A stretch of 64,000 bases of DNA, taken from Streptomyces sp. MBT65 (GTDB lineage: Bacteria; Actinomycetota; Actinomycetes; Streptomycetales; Streptomycetaceae). Below, in pieces: positions 62,548 to 64,000 of this stretch. The notes under the pieces are model-generated. The model was not told the origin of the DNA, made no database searches, and saw only the letters and a list, made by a program, of their open reading frames with translations. Numbering within the stretch: position 1 is the first letter of the stretch; each line of letters starts with the position of its first letter. A program made the position numbers and the translations under genes. The DNA is taken from the NCBI RefSeq assembly GCF_016612545.1, contig NZ_JAENRY010000005.1, positions 1 to 64,000 on the forward strand, given 5' to 3'.

Positions 62548-62865
62548 GAATGTCTCCGCTCATCGGGGTTCCGCTCCCGGGGTCCGGAAGCGACACACGA
62601 CCGATGACCCCACAACCGCGCCCGCCCCGGCCGCCCGTGCGCGCGGACGGGCCGCACTGTGCGAAGTCGCCGCCGCAGCTGCGGCAACTCCCGGCGGAAG
62701 CCGTCGAGTCCACACGTCGAAGATCGATGGCCAGGACATGCCGTAGTGCGTTCGGCCACTTGAGGATGTGCCGCGACCCGGGCCCCGCCGACGACCGGCG
62801 CGAACGACCGCGACGTACACAGGAATTCGCCAGTCGGCACCGTCCCGCCGAACGGGAGGAACCCC
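62548..62865. other. Divergent control region
   Basis: 318 bases between the SnoaL-GMC operon and the DJ-1/ThDP operon, with no gene. It holds a perfect 14-bp palindrome at 62672-62685 and otherwise GC-rich sequence; no clear promoter consensus was found. Confidence 0.5.
62672..62685. promoter_or_regulatory. 14-bp palindrome in divergent promoter region
   Basis: GCCGCAGCTGCGGC is self-complementary and near the centre of the divergent gap. Candidate operator for both operons; chance in GC-rich DNA is possible. Confidence 0.35.
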
Positions 62866-63705
62866 ATGAGCAAGCGCATTCTGGTCGTCCTGTCCGAATA
62901 CGGTTACTGGGGTGAGGAGTTGATCGGCCCCCTGGAGACCTTCGACCAGGCCGGCTACCACCTCACCTTCGCCACCGCGACCGGCAAGCGCCCGCACGCG
63001 CTGCCGCCGAGCATGGACCCCGAGTACGTCGACCCGCCCCTCGGCCGCTCCGTCACCACGCCCGAGACGGCCGCCAAGGTGCGGAAGGTCGAGGCCTCCG
63101 ACCGCCTCGACAACCCGCTCGACCTGTCGTCCTGGCTGCCCGACCGGCCCTACCGGTCCAAGCCGTACTTCCTGCGCGACTGGGAGGCCTACAACACCCG
63201 TCTGGAGCAGGTGCGTTCACAGATCGCCGACCGCTACGACGCGCTCCTCATCGTCGGCGGCAGCGGACCGATCGTCGACCTCGCCAACAACTGGCGCGTC
63301 CACGACCTGATCCTCGCCTTCCACGCACTGGACCGGCCGATCGCCGCCGAGTGCTACGGCGTCGCCTGCCTCGCCTTCGCCCGCGACCAGGAGACCCGCG
63401 TCTCCCTCATCCGCGGCAAGCACGTCACCGGCCACTGCATCGAGTACGACTACAAGGACGGCACCGGTTTCCTCGGCACCGACTTCGTGATGGGCCCGCC
63501 GCCCTACCCGCTGGAGTACATCCTGCGCGACGCCACCGCGCCCGGCGGCGCCTACCACGGGAACTTCGGCAAGGAGACCTCCGTCATCGTCGACTACCCG
63601 TTCATCACGGGCCGTTCGACGCCCGACTCCTACCTGACCGGACAGAAGACCGTCGAGGTCCTCGAAGAGGGCCTGCGGCAGTGGGGGTTCACGGCGACCG
63701 CCTGA
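62866..63705 (+). CDS. DJ-1/PfpI-family protein
   Basis: 279 residues. RILVVLSEYGYWGEELIGPL start, LLIVGGSGPIVDLANN, and nucleophile elbow AECYGVACLAF with Cys163. Longer than the usual ~190 residues, with insertions near 45-105 and a C-terminal tail. The family includes chaperone-hydrolases, isonitrile hydratases and amidotransferase-like enzymes. GGGAGGA before the ATG. Followed 41 bases later by the ThDP enzyme. Confidence 0.82.
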   Translation: MSKRILVVLSEYGYWGEELIGPLETFDQAGYHLTFATATGKRPHALPPSMDPEYVDPPLGRSVTTPETAAKVRKVEASDRLDNPLDLSSWLPDRPYRSKPYFLRDWEAYNTRLEQVRSQIADRYDALLIVGGSGPIVDLANNWRVHDLILAFHALDRPIAAECYGVACLAFARDQETRVSLIRGKHVTGHCIEYDYKDGTGFLGTDFVMGPPPYPLEYILRDATAPGGAYHGNFGKETSVIVDYPFITGRSTPDSYLTGQKTVEVLEEGLRQWGFTATA

Positions 63706-63746
63706 GGCCGCCGCGATCCCCTTTGCTCCGACGAGAGGTGAGCACG

Positions 63747-64000
63747 ATGGACAGCAGGCCCGCGCGGATCGCGCTGCTCGAACAACTGCAGGCCGAAGGG
63801 GTCCGGTTCATGTTCGGCAACCCCGGCACGGTCGAGCAGGGGTTCCTCGACGAACTGCGCTCCTTCCCCTCGATCCAGTACATCCTGGCCCTCCAGGAGT
63901 GCACGGCCGTCGGAATGGCGGACGGCTACGCACGCGCCACCCGCACCCCGGCGGTCCTGCAACTCCACTCCGGAGTAGGGCTCGGCAACGGCATCGGCAT
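63747..64000 (+). CDS. ThDP-dependent enzyme, benzoylformate-decarboxylase-like (partial)
   Basis: The N-terminal 84 residues are visible; the gene runs off the window. VRFMFGNPGTVEQGFLDEL, YILALQECTAVGMADGYARA and AVLQLHSGVGLGNGIG match the PYR domain of benzoylformate decarboxylase and related enzymes. Glu51 is the ThDP-activating glutamate. Start ATG behind GAGAGGTGAG. Would decarboxylate or carboligate a 2-keto acid. Confidence 0.85.
   Translation, partial: MDSRPARIALLEQLQAEGVRFMFGNPGTVEQGFLDELRSFPSIQYILALQECTAVGMADGYARATRTPAVLQLHSGVGLGNGIG

Overview
The window is high-GC actinobacterial DNA, almost certainly from a Streptomyces species. Third codon positions are mostly G or C. Most starts are ATG or GTG behind GGAG-type sites, and many genes are coupled by ATGA or GTGA overlaps. 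Secreted proteins use twin-arginine signals, rare TTA codons occur, and there are Cys-containing sulfur leader peptides and a SAM-IV riboswitch. I see no rRNA, tRNA, CRISPR array, insertion sequence or prophage.

Layout. (1) 1-14.4 kb is a polysaccharide-use locus. A glycosyltransferase (its distal end lies in a 42-bp fold-back at the window edge) and a GH43 enzyme are on the minus strand, opposite an ABC exporter. A co-directional operon follows: sugar-binding lipoprotein, two permeases, a GH28-like beta-helix enzyme and two alginate-lyase-family enzymes, ending at a strong hairpin. The substrate is probably a uronic-acid-rich (pectin- or alginate-like) polymer. (2) 14.5-32.1 kb is a sulfur-acquisition island. 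It holds five short leader ORFs, a SAM-IV riboswitch, an amino-acid-type ABC importer, four luciferase-like flavin monooxygenases, a sulfonate/NMT1-type ABC importer, a rhodanese and a GST-like protein. The picture is import of organosulfur compounds, oxidative release of sulfur, and control by cysteine-sensing leaders. (3) 32.2-40.8 kb holds three proteases without secretion signals (a metzincin, a TPR-CHAT caspase-like protein and a subtilase) with an AAA-LuxR regulator, an RNA polymerase sigma factor and a small acidic protein. This is the most unusual module and resembles a protease-controlled stress, defence or death-signalling circuit. (4) 40.8-54.5 kb is mixed metabolism: P450, N-formylglutamate amidohydrolase, DUF5713-like protein, monomeric isocitrate dehydrogenase, M1 aminopeptidase, MscS channel, a three-gene glycerol-kinase/GlpA-like/oxidoreductase operon and an LtrA-like membrane protein. 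(5) 54.5-64 kb is a redox cluster: MFS exporter, several SnoaL/NTF2-fold proteins (one a tandem duplication), a secreted bicovalent-type flavin oxidase, SDR, VOC protein, GMC oxidoreductase, a DJ-1/PfpI protein and the start of a benzoylformate-decarboxylase-like ThDP enzyme that runs off the window.

All calls come from reading translations and DNA by eye. Family names rest on visible motifs; substrates are mostly inference.
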